A stretch of DNA of 64,000 nucleotides from Agarophyton chilense. Its lineage: Eukaryota > Rhodophyta > Florideophyceae > Gracilariales > Gracilariaceae. The stretch spans positions 1,860,001 to 1,924,000 of the forward strand of contig JARGXX010000092.1 of assembly GCA_030374765.1 (NCBI GenBank), in the 5' to 3' direction. Positions 39,589 to 48,806 of this stretch are shown here, piece after piece; the first letter of the stretch is position 1, and every line of letters begins with the position of its first letter. Under the pieces are notes generated by a model that was not told the DNA's origin, made no database searches, and was given only the letters and a program-made list of their open reading frames with translations. Made by a program: the position numbers and the translations under genes.

Positions 39589-41079
39589 TCAAGGTAAGTT
39601 AAATGCGCGGAGGGAACCAATATCCTGGACCACGCGCGTACATGTCTTTGCAACATCCAGGAGCATTATAAAGGTGAAGACAAGCTGTGAAGCAACTATG
39701 ACAACTAGAAACATGATACGATTCCAGATTGAAGAAAAATTGATATTCCACATGACGAAGTCCCAGACAATAAGGTATAACGCATCAGCTAAAGACCACA
39801 CAACTATTCTCTTCGCACAGTCGGCGAATCGTGGTTTATGATACTTCAGTTTTGCCTCTGAGAGAATTGAAGATGTCTGTGCCAAACATAATGCTCCAAC
39901 GAAAAGTAGAACCACAGAGTTGAACAATGCTCTGACATGGGCAAATGAAAAGAAAGCCTGCAGGGGAGGCATTGTTGTCGGAACGACTCTTAAAGAAGTA
40001 AATACGGCAACACTCCAACTGACGAACCCAATAAAGGACAAATAAAAAGAGTTCATTCGTGGCGAAAGCTTGTGGAACGAGAATTGTGAGATACTTTCGA
40101 GGATATGAAAGGTCCATGGCGAAGAATCGAAGATTAGGAACAAATTAGAAAGCCAGACATACGCAGCAACAGCAGATAAGAGAGAAAACCCGTTCATGTG
40201 AAAATCGACAGCAATATCATTCCATAGTTGTTGGCGATACTTGTGCCACACCCAACTAAGATCGAAAATGCTATAACCCCACCAAATCCAAGGTTTCATG
40301 AACGGAGGGCCTAACCATTCAATGTCTCGTGCTGGTCCACATCCCGGGTTCTTTTCAAATGTAAAAGATAATCTGTTGTAGTATGCGCTGTGATCAGTAT
40401 GATAAGAGAAAGGGAATCTAGCAAAGGTCATATTCTTCCTTGGATTGTCTGGGTGAAATAGTGGTGCACATAGCATTTGCGGAAAGTATGAGTTGAGGAA
40501 CCCTTGATCTCCTCCATCATAGGAGGGGGTGTAGGGTAGAACGCTCACCATGTCCTGGTACATGGTGGCATTGGGGGAAACAAGCATAAGCCCACTGTTA
40601 AAGAAACATGGATTTATGAAGGTTGCACAAAACTGAGCGCAAGAAAACAAAGGCGATAGATCCTTTAGCACGAGCGAATCGGCATCAATGAAAAGAACTC
40701 GGTGGTATTCTGTCATGTTGAAGACGGCGAGCTTTGTCATGACCATGCCGAACCTAGGGTGAAATTTTGCAGACCCAATGTACGGAGATGCAACCGGCGG
40801 AATGCGAATTACACGGATACCCTCGTTCTCAAGTCGATTGATGTTGGCCTCAGATGTATCTCCGGTTTGAAGCACAACTCGCTCTCTCAGATTCCGGGAG
40901 TCAGGGCTGTTGATGAACAGGGATTGCATCATGACTCGGATCGGTAACGCATAGGTGTTGCCGTACAGAAGACTAACGTATGCCTCACGTTTGGATTCGA
41001 CGTGATCGCCACTGCACGACACGACGGTGACAAAAAGAAGGAAGAAAACTAATGTGATTGACCCGATAGTGCAACGCAT
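39589..41079 (-). CDS. GT8 glycosyltransferase with C-terminal membrane domain, IPUT1/PGSIP6-like
   Basis: A 496-residue protein from the ATG at 41077-41079; the upstream extension starts with TTG and is rejected. It has an N-terminal signal (about 1-24, SITLVFFLLFVTVVS) and then a glycogenin-type GT8 fold: YVSLLYGNTYALPIRVMMQS, metal-binding DAD at 132-134 (RVLFIDADSLVLKDL), FFNSGLMLVSP (about 159-169), DQGFLNSYF (191-199) and WWGYS. The last 220 residues hold about six hydrophobic segments. GT8 plus a polytopic C-terminus is the layout of plant IPUT1/PGSIP6, which adds glucuronic acid to inositol phosphorylceramide in the Golgi. The substrate here is inferred from layout only. Confidence 0.85.
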   Translation of the reverse strand: MRCTIGSITLVFFLLFVTVVSCSGDHVESKREAYVSLLYGNTYALPIRVMMQSLFINSPDSRNLRERVVLQTGDTSEANINRLENEGIRVIRIPPVASPYIGSAKFHPRFGMVMTKLAVFNMTEYHRVLFIDADSLVLKDLSPLFSCAQFCATFINPCFFNSGLMLVSPNATMYQDMVSVLPYTPSYDGGDQGFLNSYFPQMLCAPLFHPDNPRKNMTFARFPFSYHTDHSAYYNRLSFTFEKNPGCGPARDIEWLGPPFMKPWIWWGYSIFDLSWVWHKYRQQLWNDIAVDFHMNGFSLLSAVAAYVWLSNLFLIFDSSPWTFHILESISQFSFHKLSPRMNSFYLSFIGFVSWSVAVFTSLRVVPTTMPPLQAFFSFAHVRALFNSVVLLFVGALCLAQTSSILSEAKLKYHKPRFADCAKRIVVWSLADALYLIVWDFVMWNINFSSIWNRIMFLVVIVASQLVFTFIMLLDVAKTCTRVVQDIGSLRAFNLP

Positions 41080-42040
41080 TTCGGCCAGGACGAAAGTCCA
41101 CAACTGTTTCCAAAAGCAAGCAAGAGCATAGAAGGGAATATTGGAGCAAAAATACGATATGAGTAAGAGAATTTGGGGACAAGAAACGCGGCCAAAACAG
41201 TTGTCAGGAGGGTTAGAACTAATGATGAACTCTAAGCGAGATATGGACAGAGAGATTAGAGACTAGGTTTCGACAGCGATCATTCAGAAGTTCCCAAAAA
41301 TGACGGCGTGCACGACGATATTCGTTCTTTAATACCGATGAGGTAGAAAAAAGAAATGCCAGTCGTGCCTTATTTCTGTGGATTGTTCGTGTAAAGGGTG
41401 ATGATACTCCGGACGTCCACATGAAGATCCACTTGTCGGAGACCTGTGGGAGACCTCCTCATGCCTGCAAAGAAGATGTTGCAAGATAAGTTTTATAGCA
41501 ATATAGCACTAGACGCAAGAGTCGTTCCAAGTGTGTGTACAAGTGTGCAGAACAAGAGTCGCTTCAACCTTGGGGTTAGCACGAGTGTCTATACGCCCGC
41601 AATGCTGGCCTCATTTGAGACCCACTTGACCTTACTGTGTGTAAGGCCAAAATCTCTGTTAAAAAGTAACTGAAATTCATTCAGGATTTAACTTTTCAAA
41701 TTCAGAGAGGTAAAGAAGCTCTCAAGTTATAACAGAAACAAGAACCATTCATCCCTATCATTGACGAAAAGGCTCGGAAACCTGGTCAAACAGAGCTTTG
41801 ATATTTTTCTTTAGAATCTTTTTTTCTGGTGTAGCCAACCTACATAGGCGGAATTAAAACAATAACAATATATTTAAAGCTTCAATAAATTCCAAGAAAA
41901 CATGTGGAAAACAAATATCTCTTTGAATCGTCTAAAATTGTATACTTGAAAAAAATGCCAATTATCAGATCGCACACACACGCAGCACACGTGCGCCCGA
42001 AGCAAATATATAGTACTAGCCACCGATGCATCCACAAGTA
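41080..42040. other. AT-rich intergenic region
   Basis: Upstream region of the GT8 gene, followed by AT-rich DNA. It includes copy 3 of the dispersed repeat (41583-41640) and an (AC)n run at about 41970-41990. No gene is supported. Confidence 0.45.
41583..41640 (+). repeat. Dispersed palindromic repeat, copy 3
   Basis: CGAGTGTCTATACGCCCGC followed by TGCTGGCCTCATTTGAG, related to 15912-15953 and to the complement of 33177-33246. The palindrome half is degraded. Confidence 0.4.
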
Positions 42041-42760
42041 CACCCAGTAACTGCAATTAAAGTGGGTCACATTAATTACGGTAAGATATATCATATCCTA
42101 GAAACCACTATTATTGTGGGTCACACGTTCACTTGTACCACATTATTTAAGGTGCAAAGGCAAATAATGTGGGCCACATTAAATTTTTAAGACCCAAATA
42201 ATGTGGATATTGTTTCACTCTGTCTCCCGAATCAGTCGCTACATCGCATTTACGCCACCACTTTACCATCAAAGTGATCTCGGTGTTTCGCCACAATTTA
42301 TTTTAACTTGGGGAAAAGCTGGCGCTCCTCCCCTATCCCGTTCACATTCAATGATAAACCTGTCTTAATCATTGCTTTCCGAGCGTACGTTAATGACGAT
42401 TGACACCACGAACACAAAGCATTGCTAACCTCAAAAACTACGCTTTTCCAGGATTCTTCAGTTTTCTTGATGCCCCCAAGTCCCCTGTGCAATCTTGTTC
42501 ATCTTTCATATCTCCCATCTCGTATTCCAAGCACTCTAGTTTTCCTGAATGACGAACGAATCGGCCAGTTGCAAAAGATTTGTGGCATTGGGATGAAAGT
42601 ATCTAATCCCGATATAAATGTTTTCCAGCGCTTCCGAAAGAAAGATAATGAGATTTTGGCCACTCCAATTGTCTACAAACAAAGTTCTTTTTCGATTTTG
42701 CGGTAGTCTCTAAATAACTTTCTGTTCTCCCAACCACTGCGGCATTACAACTGTTTCCAT

Positions 42761-44495
42761 TCAGCCCTTCGGTCTGCTCCGGTACGAAACATAAGGCAAG
42801 TCATCTAAGACACCCTTGATAAGATAACTGCGGTTTTTGTTCTGGAATACCATTAAAACTGGATCTATCCTTGCGTTACGTCCTCCACTGATTCTGACCA
42901 CCATTTTCATTACCTCCCTACCAGACACGACATCAGAGTACTTTAACTCCTTTTCCCCAGAAAAGCCTAAAGTTCTTCCGTGGACCATTTTTATCACGAA
43001 ATGAGTTTCGTCTGAATTCTCCACATCATTGAGCTATCTGCTGCAAAAAGCTCTGCAAAAATTTAAAAGATGAAAAGCGACCTTTTTGTGAATCATTTCT
43101 TCCTCCTGTGGTAATAAAAGATTCTTTCCTGTTTGGGCCCTGCTCACAATTCGATATTTGTCCGTAAAGTTTTGTATCCACCGTCGCGTGATATGTTGTG
43201 ATAGGGGGTCTGTTATCGGAAGGCTCGAGCAAAAATGTCGTATAGTGGCAGAAGTTCTGACCTTTGAGGTTGTCAATGTACTACACTGACCCTGTAGGTG
43301 ATGGGTGCGAGGGATCATCGGCCATGCAGCTCCGGGCGAGCTACCATCTAGGTGTTGTCAGCCACGTGTAGTGTTGACATGTACTTTCTCGTGGAGTAAT
43401 TGTTTTTAATTGTAATTGTAATTATATATTTTTTAGTACAGTAGTGGAGTGGCCACCTGGCCCTGTAGCCAGTCCTGGCCAGGTGTCTGACACTAGGTCA
43501 GAGACCGTGCCTTGCTGGCACCTCCCGGGTGATCTGGAGAGTGCAGTCCACCGCATATAGGGAACTGCACCTCCCCCATCCTTATCTGATAAAGACAGGC
43601 ATCACTTCGGTCACGACTATACTTTTTGGTTCATCGTCTCTCAACTACCACACAGGCTTTCTCGCGCGTCGACGCCTACCATCGTTCACCTACACGGGAT
43701 AGGCTAGTTGCCCCGCCATTTGCCCCTGCGTGTTTTCATGGTGCTCTGTTACCATCAAGGTTTACTACGTCTACCCTCTAAGGTTGAGCTTCAACACGCT
43801 CCCTACGGTTGAGCGTCACTACGCTCCCGAGACAAGACAGTAGCATAACCCAGAGGTGATTGTACGACAAGAAACTTGCGGTAACTCTGATTTTCCGAAG
43901 TGGAAATCAACTACAGTGCAAGGTTTCGTAGAGTCCTCCAGTTGAATTTGACACCCAACTTCCGAAGGCGATCGAATTCTGCGAGCATGTCGAAATGTAG
44001 CGCATTTACCCACAGTCTCGTTTTCCGTCCTCTCCCGCACAATGCCTTGAGAATTACCCTTTTCAAACCTTGGTATGTTCCTCTGGTTATTGATTTAGTC
44101 ACACCGGAAGATTGCATAGTCCCATCGTCGTTAGTGTACTGTGCTCTTGAGCGCCAAAGGTGGCTGGCCTTTTGCAGATTGGCCTTCTGAGAGCTGCGAA
44201 ACAATCGCTCAAAACATATCACTGCTTTTGATATAATGTGTCGTGAATCATTTATGTTTGACTTGTTTACCATCCAGACAACAACTTTGGCGCTATCAGC
44301 GATGGTGAGCACATTATGGACTCTTCTCTTCACGAGTGTGCTGGCTTGTTCAACGGGTGAACTTGTAGTTTGGTTAGGGATGTTAACCGGTGTTTCAATT
44401 TGTGCGGAGAGTTGGTTTTGGTCGTCGTTGACTGCGTTTCGTCGCTGTACACTACGTTTAAATGCTGCAAAGATTGGTGATCCACTCGTAGGCAC
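42761..44495 (-). pseudogene. DDE_1 (pogo-like) transposase, broken
   Basis: On the minus strand, 43911-44495 encodes the DNA-binding N-terminal part (GRGRKTRLWVNALHFDMLAE; FDRLRKLGVKFNWRTLRNLA), continuing after one stop as LISTSENQSYRKFLVVQSP. An insertion (about 43353-43820) follows. The frame resumes as ITRRWIQNFTDKYRIVSRAQ (43034-43318), then NSDETHFVIKMVHGRTLGF and IDPVLMVFQNKNRSYLIKG, ending with VSYRSRPKGWMNG (42761-43024 and beyond). The D-E-T-H-F and F-x-N-x-N-R blocks are characteristic of DDE_1 transposases. The protein is not functional. Confidence 0.75.
43353..43796. repeat. Insertion inside the DDE_1 transposase, candidate solo LTR
   Basis: About 450 bp of unrelated DNA separates two halves of the transposase. 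It begins TGTTGTCAGCC and has a matching CAACA at 43792-43796, the TGTTG...CAACA ends common to Copia-type LTRs. No clear target duplication was found, so the boundaries are approximate. A 26-bp imperfect tandem repeat (GGTTGAGCTTCAACACGCTC / GGTTGAGCGTCACTACGCTC) follows at about 43780-43830. Confidence 0.35.
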
Positions 44496-44832
44496 TTACA
44501 TTTGGGGAGAACGAGATAAGTGATGGGAGGAGTCGATGGGTTGTATCAGTCACAGGAGAATCAGAACTGGCAATCTTGTGCTTTATTGAACCGTTCGCAT
44601 GACTTTCGCGTCATTTTCTGAGCACTTGAACTTCTTGTTGAACGTCTCACATGTGGCACCTACGGTTCAGCCCACATTAATTTCGCCACGACCAGGTTTG
44701 CTTGCACCTTTAATAACGTGGGCCACAATAAATCTGTTACCACACTATTTGTGCAACCACATTAAATGCAGTTACTGGGTGTAAAGGAAACGGGCCCGCT
44801 CTTTCTCGTCACAGGTTATGGGACCCCAAATA

Positions 44833-44924
44833 CGTTCCGTATACCTTACGCTCCATATACCTTGCGCTCCATATACCTTACGCTCCATATACCTTACGCT
44901 CCATATACCTTACGCTCCATATAA
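44833..44924. repeat. 16-bp minisatellite (CCTTACGCTCCATATA)n, left block
   Basis: About five to six near-identical tandem units. The same array continues at 46221-46312 on the other side of the Tc1-like element, which therefore inserted into the minisatellite. Confidence 0.88.
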
Positions 44925-46220
44925 ATTCTGTTTCAAAATCATATCCTTCGCGCAAATTTTCCAAAAATCGACGTTTTGGCAACAGTAAAACTAACAAAAT
45001 CAGCGTGAAAAAATATTCAAGTAAAAAAACTGTTTCAAAAACATAACCTTTATTGCATCCTTTTTATTCTAACGCGAGTTCAGTAGTTTATTTTTGCTCC
45101 TTTAGCCTTTGTAACACTTTTACAACGCTTTGGCATTGATTCGATAAAAGGACTGATAGCATTACAGTCAATCTTTTCCCAGAAATCTTTAATACAATTT
45201 TTTTATCAAAAACTGTATCAAATTGCCTTCCTTGCCCATAAACCATTCGGGCCAACATTCCCCAAATGTTTTCGATAAGGTTGAGGTCAGGAGAGCGCAG
45301 GCCATTCCATAACCGACATATTTAGACTATTGAACCCCTGTTTCATAGAATTGAACTTATGCACAGGTGCATTATCTTGCTGAAAAATGAATTCTTCTCC
45401 GTGCATACAGTATTCAAAAGGTAAGAGATAGTTTCCTAGAACCTCAGCATACTTCTCAGAGTTCATTGTAGTTTCATCAAAAGCCGTATCAGTTGCTCCT
45501 TTCGTAGAGATTCCAGCCGAAACCATTACTGATGCGCCTCCTGAATGCCTGATCACAACTTCTTTCTTTTCTTTTCGTAGATCATGCTAATAAAATTTAT
45601 AGCCATCTGGACCATCAAGGTTAAATTTTTTTTCGTCGGAAAAGATAACATTTTTTCATTCCGTTTTCCAATAAGCCTTTTGAAAACACCATTCAACTCG
45701 ATTCTTCTTGTGATTATCTTTTTAAAAAAGAATTCCTCATTTTTGTGTACTTGAACAAATTTTGACGGTTGACTTCACGCCATATTGTAGATCTTGATAG
45801 AAACAAATTTAGATTTTTGACAATTTTTCCGCAAGATGAAGTGTTACGGCATAGTTCTCTCTGAATTCCACGCTTATCGGCCGGGGATAGTGACTTAGGA
45901 CGGCCGGTTGAACGCTTTGTTCCGTATGTAGCGGGGTTTTTGATGAAGTTGCTGATTGTTTTTGGGCTGCGCTTGAGTTTTCGGGCTATATCTGCTGGAA
46001 TCATACCCTGACCTACTAATTCCATGATTTCCAGCTGTTCAGAGCGTTTCAGAGGTGCGCAACGAGCCAAAATTGAGCTAATGATTGTATAAAGGATATA
46101 ATTCTGAAACAGTGTTATTGACTTGGTGGTTTTAATTTGCTGTGAAATGTGCTCTACAGTACGCGAAATGCCTTTTTGGCGCAGTTTTTGTAAAGGGATA
46201 TATTTTTGAAACGCACTGTT
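44925..46220 (-). mobile_element. Tc1/mariner element with IR/DR-type doubled termini
   Basis: Each end holds two directly repeated copies of CTGTTTCAAAA-x-ATATCCTT-like sequence about 101 bp apart. On the left these are 44928-44948 and 45030-45050. On the right, in complement, they are 46091-46114 and 46192-46218. This is the IR/DR layout known from Sleeping Beauty-type Tc1 elements. The element is about 1.3 kb and sits inside a 16-bp minisatellite. It encodes a frameshifted transposase on the minus strand. Confidence 0.78.
45080..46070 (-). pseudogene. Tc1/mariner transposase, frameshifted
   Basis: The N-terminal helix-turn-helix domain is intact in 45714-46070 (SEQLEIMELVGQGMIPADIA; RKLKRSPKTISNFIKNP; STGRPKSLSPADKRGI, a GRPR-like linker). 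The catalytic part follows in other frames: FSDEKKFNLDGPDG with the first Asp, GGASVMVSAGIS, FIFQQDNAPVH with the second Asp (45287-45556), then after a frameshift SPDLNLIENIWGML with the third acidic residue. All DDE positions survive, but at least two frameshifts and a stop separate them. It is a recently dead copy by the look of its motifs. Confidence 0.8.
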
Positions 46221-46312
46221 CCTTACGCTCCATATACCTCACGCTCCATATACCTTACGCTCCATATACCTTACGCTCCATATACCTTACGCTCCATATA
46301 CCTTACCCTCAT
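46221..46312. repeat. 16-bp minisatellite (CCTTACGCTCCATATA)n, right block
   Basis: Same unit and orientation as 44833-44924, about five to six copies, one with CCTCACG. Confidence 0.88.
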
Positions 46313-47707
46313 CTAATCCCGTCTGTTTCTTTCCTTATCTCTAATCTACTGTCCTCTTTTCTTCCTTTTCTCGTAGTTGCCCCCTCTTCATACTTCATAA
46401 ATAAAAGCAACCTCCATCACAAAAAAGCTGCATTTTTTGCCCGGCTTGCTAAACGCGTTATTAATAACTCTTCGCAATCAAAAATCTAGTTTCCGACATT
46501 TTACAAAGCATAAAACGTCATGTAAGATACAGTTACACACCTTAACTTACTTCAAAGCCCTTTTTTTATATCAACATGGACTCTAATTTTAATTTCATTA
46601 AACTGGACAAAACAGTTCCTCTATCCTAGAAATTCCTATTATATTTAACTGCCAATAACTTAGACGCTATATAATATAAACCCCAGCGACCCATTAAATT
46701 CAAATGATCCAGTTCAGCTAATGCATTACAGCAAAACGACAAATACTGAGAGAGGACATACTTTAAACTATCTCATAAGACAAACTGAATATTCTCTGCA
46801 TCAATAATGACTCAAAATTCTAGAGGTTTGGTCGCAGTTAATCTCGAAATACTAGAGACAAACACTGCAGCAGACCACAAATATCAAATATTTGAAGCAA
46901 AGAACCTTTGTTACGTCGACTTAATGACAATGGATGACTCTGTCAACAAGAATCATACTACACGCGTTCAAATGATAGCTTTCTAGTTTCCCAACAAAAC
47001 AGACAAAACTCACACTGTTAATTTCTCTTCGATAGTTTTCGTCACAATCCAGACGCGATTTGCATAATGTAACAAAGTCTCGAGACCAACCCACCAATCT
47101 CCAAAATATTATGCCCTATTTCCGCTGACACAGTATATAGAATGGTAACCTTATTCATGCCCACTTCGACAATATATCCAACAATGTCTTTCGTTCCCAC
47201 AAACCCGCAACAGGCTGCCGGTCCCCAGAAACCTCCATTCAGGCGCCGCACATCCCAAGATACGGTATTACGACATGTTCCCGGCCTCAATCCATGCAAA
47301 TTCTTCCATTTATCCATGCTAGTTCCCTTGATCCATATAGATGATTAACTTTTTTTAATCTGCACTGTATTTAATACAGATCTCACACACCAAACCAACC
47401 ACAAGAATATTCACTCGCTTACAACATCAACCAAACTATTGTAGACTTTTTGCGCTCAAAACTGCATCATCCTACTCGACGAATCATTCTAAGAAAATGC
47501 TATGAAAGAAGTCACTTTTAAGTTTAAAACTTTCTTATAAGATGAATCAAGAAAGTCACCATACTATCTCTGGCACAATCACAGCTCGCAACGGACACGA
47601 AAGTTTGCTTTCGGACAACTTGGAACAATTCAAAACAACCTTCAACAGATGATCGAATTCGAATCTTGAGCGAATCCAGGGCGTTTCATGCACAACATCT
47701 CTGCAAC
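46313..47707. other. AT-rich region, no gene supported
   Basis: About 1.4 kb of AT-rich DNA. A 91-residue minus-strand ORF (47042-47317) with a Cys/Gly-rich middle (GFWGPAACCGFVGTKDI) is the only coding-like piece. I do not recognise it and give it little weight. Confidence 0.4.
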
Positions 47708-48359
47708 TGTATTATCCACTCTGACGGAGAGGGCAGACACCTGCGACAGTTTTCGGGACTGCTAAATGGGTGCTTGCGGCTAAGGGGAAGATGTGTTAGA
47801 GTACAACACTAGTGACCTAGAATGGGAGTTGTAAGGCCCGACTCGCCAATGACGGTGGTTGGTACTATGGAACGGACAACTACTTGTTGTAGCTTGTCCG
47901 GATTCCCGGTTAAGGAATCCTGAACAAGGAACAAGACAGTTGTTAAATACGTTGTGGTCTCCTTTGCTTTGGAGTCGATGGGCCCCTCTGTGCCTTATGT
48001 ACTGTGCACAGGAGTGAGCGCCGCACATAATAATATCTAGATATAAACTTGGCTAGCCAATTAACCCCTCTACAGTACGAGATAGCTAGCTCCAAATGGG
48101 ATTCCCCCTACGAAGGGTAGGCTTGGTTGCGACGCGGCTACACACTATGTGCGCCGCTGCCAATCCGGTGTTTCCCTACAAAGGGTCGAATCGAATGCGC
48201 CGTTGCAGGCCGAAATCCCACGTGTAACTTACCACCTCGCTGGCTATCTGCAGGATGCCGCTTCATAATTTCATCATAGCTGTTGCAGTCACCTATGAGT
48301 ATCATCGTACTTAGACGAAAAGTATTCCATCTGTATTCCGAGAGTAGTAGAATACTACA
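47708..48359 (-). repeat. LTR1-B 3' LTR (652 bp)
   Basis: The minus strand starts TGTAGTATTCTACTACTCTC and ends GGATAATACA. It is collinear over its whole length with 31904-32554. Confidence 0.88.
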
Positions 48360-48372
48360 CATCCTCCCTGTT
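48360..48372 (-). promoter_or_regulatory. Polypurine tract of LTR1-B
   Basis: The minus strand AACAGGGAGGATG directly precedes the 3' LTR and is identical to the LTR1-A tract. Confidence 0.75.
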
Positions 48373-48516
48373 AAGCGCGAAGCACGGGCGACGCAAGACG
48401 TCTTTATATGCCCGAACATGCAACGGCCTTCCGAAATCTACTTGTCTTCACAAAAGTAAACGAACTTCTGCTTCACATCAAATGATTCATAGTATTCTGT
48501 TTCGACTCGTTCAACG

Positions 48517-48720
48517 ATGAATCCTTCCGCGCCCCACAACTCCAACAACTTCGACGTACCCTCAGAGGGTCCTTACGCCAGCAGTGACTTCAACCCGCAA
48601 GCTGCACCACCTTCGGCCTTCCGACCAATGCGGTCTCCTCGCGTGGGTTTCCCCGAAGCACAGCTGGAAGGCGATCGTGCTGCGCTTACCGCCATGCTGA
48701 ATCATCATACCAGCGTGTAA
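48517..48720 (+). pseudogene. Antisense accessory gene of LTR1-B, internally deleted
   Basis: An open frame of 67 codons that starts with ATG. Its first 46 residues (NPSAPHNSNNFDVPSEGPYA; RPMRSPRVGF) match the N-terminus of the LTR1-A antisense gene. Its last 21 (PEAQLEGDRAALTAML) match that gene's C-terminus. About 490 codons are missing between them. In LTR1-A both break points read GGGTTTCC or GGGCTTCC, so the deletion probably arose between these short repeats. The result is a still-open miniature. Confidence 0.7.
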
Positions 48721-48806
48721 GTTCTTTGACCGACTTTTGATGTCGTCAACACCCCTGAGGCGATATTATAAACCAAATTCTTCTGTTTCCGTGACTTCAC
48801 GATTTC

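Larger units (their letters stand above)
42041..44781 (-). mobile_element. pogo/DDE_1-type DNA transposon with inverted repeats
   Basis: The left end CACCCAGTAACTGCA (42041) and the complement of the right end (44781) are identical over 15 bp, then similar. The flanks are TA on both sides (42039-42040, 44782-44783), as expected for Tc1/mariner-pogo insertions. The extended flank AAG/AAG also matches. Both subterminal regions carry several palindromic TAATGTGGGCCACATTA-type boxes (42137-42202; 44655-44765), likely transposase-binding arrays. It encodes a broken DDE_1 transposase on the minus strand and is interrupted by a 450-bp insertion. Confidence 0.75.

Noticed and set aside
41080-41103. 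Eight-residue upstream extension of the GT8 protein
   Set aside because: It starts at TTG. The ATG at 41079 begins a good signal peptide.
44833-46312. Regular 16-bp repeats considered as a CRISPR-like array
   Set aside because: Units are directly adjacent without spacers, and the setting is eukaryotic. It is a minisatellite.
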